From JBEKLJ01 sp050010255 (lineage in GTDB: Bacteria > Acidobacteriota > Terriglobia > Bryobacterales > Bryobacteraceae): a DNA stretch of 14,490 nucleotides. This document shows, piece after piece, positions 13,713-14,490 of the stretch (position 1 is its first letter; each line of letters starts with the position of its first letter). Both the position numbers and the translations under genes were made by a program. The notes beneath the pieces are model-generated. The model did not search any database. It saw only the letters and a program-made list of their open reading frames with translations, and was not told the origin of the DNA. The DNA is taken from assembly GCA_050010255.1 (NCBI GenBank), contig JBEKLJ010000121.1:1-14490 (forward strand), given 5' to 3'.

Positions 13713-14490
13713 CTAGCCCGCCTGGGGCTTCGACCGGCGGGCGTGCTCGCCCATGTGCGACTCGGCGTGGACCGCGCGCATTGCTCGCGTGAGATCGCCG
13801 TGAAGATGCGGCCCGCCAGTCCGGGCGTGCCGCGCATGCCCTCGCCCACCACGGCCAGCAGGCCGACGTTCTCATCCACCTCCAGCGGCCCCACGTAGCC
13901 GTGCTCCAGCTCGAGCGCCAGGCCGGACTTCAGCGTCTCCAGCGCCGCCGCCAGCTCCTGGCTCCGAACCAGGATGCAGAAGCTCTGCCGGTAGGACGAG
14001 CTGGAGAGCATCAACACCTCGATGTTGGCGCGGCCGAGGGCGTCCAGCGCGCGGCTCATTACCTGTGCACCGTTCAGTATGGCCGAGGCGGGCTCGATCG
14101 AGATCAACGCCACGTTCGCCATCGAGGTCACCGCCCGCGCGCCGCTGGAGACCTCGATCCTCTCCACGATCCGCGTTCCCGGTTTCTGGGGCGCGAAGCT
14201 GTTCTTGCTCCAGACCGGAATCCGCCGGTCCACCAGCGGCGCCAGCGTCCGCGGGTGAAGCACCTTGGCGCCGTTGTAGGCCAGCTCGGCCGCTTCCCGG
14301 TAGGTGACCTCCTCGAGCACGGCGCAGTCCGGCACGATGCGCGGGTCGGCGGTCATGATGCCGTCCACGTCGGTCCAGATCCAGAGCTCGGAGGCGTCGA
14401 GCGCCGCCGCCAGGATGGAGGCCGAGAAATCGGAGCCTCCGCGGCCGAGCGTGGTGGGCCGGCCGTCGGCCGTGGCTCCATTGAAGCCCG
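13713..14490 (-). pseudogene. lysC: Aspartate kinase, C-terminal part, with frameshifting deletion in the second ACT domain
   Basis: Aspartate kinase phosphorylates aspartate, the first step to lysine, threonine and methionine. The N-terminus lies beyond the right edge; the frame is open from 14488 (GFNGATADGRPTTLGRGGSD). Typical kinase segments follow: WTDVDGIMTADPRIVPD, EAAELAYNGAKVLHPRTLAP, IPVWSKNSF and PGTRI. The first ACT domain is normal (ANVALISIEPASAILNG to SFCILV). The second begins (VGLLAVVGEGM, GLAGRIFTAIS) and then fails. The open frame runs on as unlikely sequence (REQCARSTPSRTW) to a stop at 13694, while another frame reads GDLTRAMRAVHAESHMGEH and stops at 13713. That is the expected tail, so roughly 25-30 residues of ACT2 are missing. 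The catalytic part may still work, but feedback control and stability should be affected. An assembly error is possible. The family call is very secure; the break is a strong inference. Confidence 0.85.

Overview
This is a GC-rich, densely packed chromosomal window with a short run of Ns at 3358-3371, so it probably comes from a scaffolded draft or metagenome assembly. Almost everything in it is housekeeping or conserved. Several proteins look to me like Acidobacteriota, perhaps the Solibacter/Bryobacter group: the cysteine-rich protein at 549, the small membrane-anchored protein at 9533, and the ECF sigma/anti-sigma pair. That placement rests on recall of family style, not on a search. I see no transposase, integrase, phage gene or CRISPR array.

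Layout. Positions 1-1714 (+ strand) hold the 3' end of a dGTP triphosphohydrolase, a cysteine-rich protein of unknown function and a two-CBS-domain protein. A phosphofructokinase-like PfkB kinase (minus, 1772-2701) and an EamA/DMT transporter (plus, 2796-3749, interrupted by the Ns) then diverge from a short shared promoter region. From 4028 to 7875 a plus-strand cluster encodes 6-phosphogluconate dehydrogenase, a 2-keto-3-deoxygluconate-type kinase, a KdsC-like HAD phosphatase and an ACT-domain protein of unknown function. The last two genes overlap. Convergent to this cluster are an ECF sigma factor and its zinc-type membrane anti-sigma factor (minus, 7882-8870), preceded by an unusually AT-rich leader. 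Positions 9241-9532 are ambiguous and may be a decayed gene. A conserved small membrane protein and a CYTH-domain protein follow on the minus strand, then a cluster of small hairpins and a tRNA-Arg(TCG) on the plus strand. The right end is a minus-strand series: aspartate kinase (its start lies beyond the window), a PpiD-like periplasmic foldase and a DedA membrane protein.

How the genes work together. The 4028-7875 cluster links the oxidative pentose phosphate step to sugar-acid (Entner-Doudoroff-type) phosphorylation. The phosphatase and the ACT protein in the same cluster have no assigned place in that pathway and are the most interesting functional question here. The clearest molecular anomaly is in aspartate kinase. 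Its second ACT domain is missing its middle, and the reading frame switches at about 13788-13800; the expected C-terminal tail is still readable in another frame. The second notable signal is regulatory. The two divergent genes at 2701 and 2796 share a mirrored arrangement of -10-like hexamer, GAAGG and TTG start, which resembles leaderless transcription.
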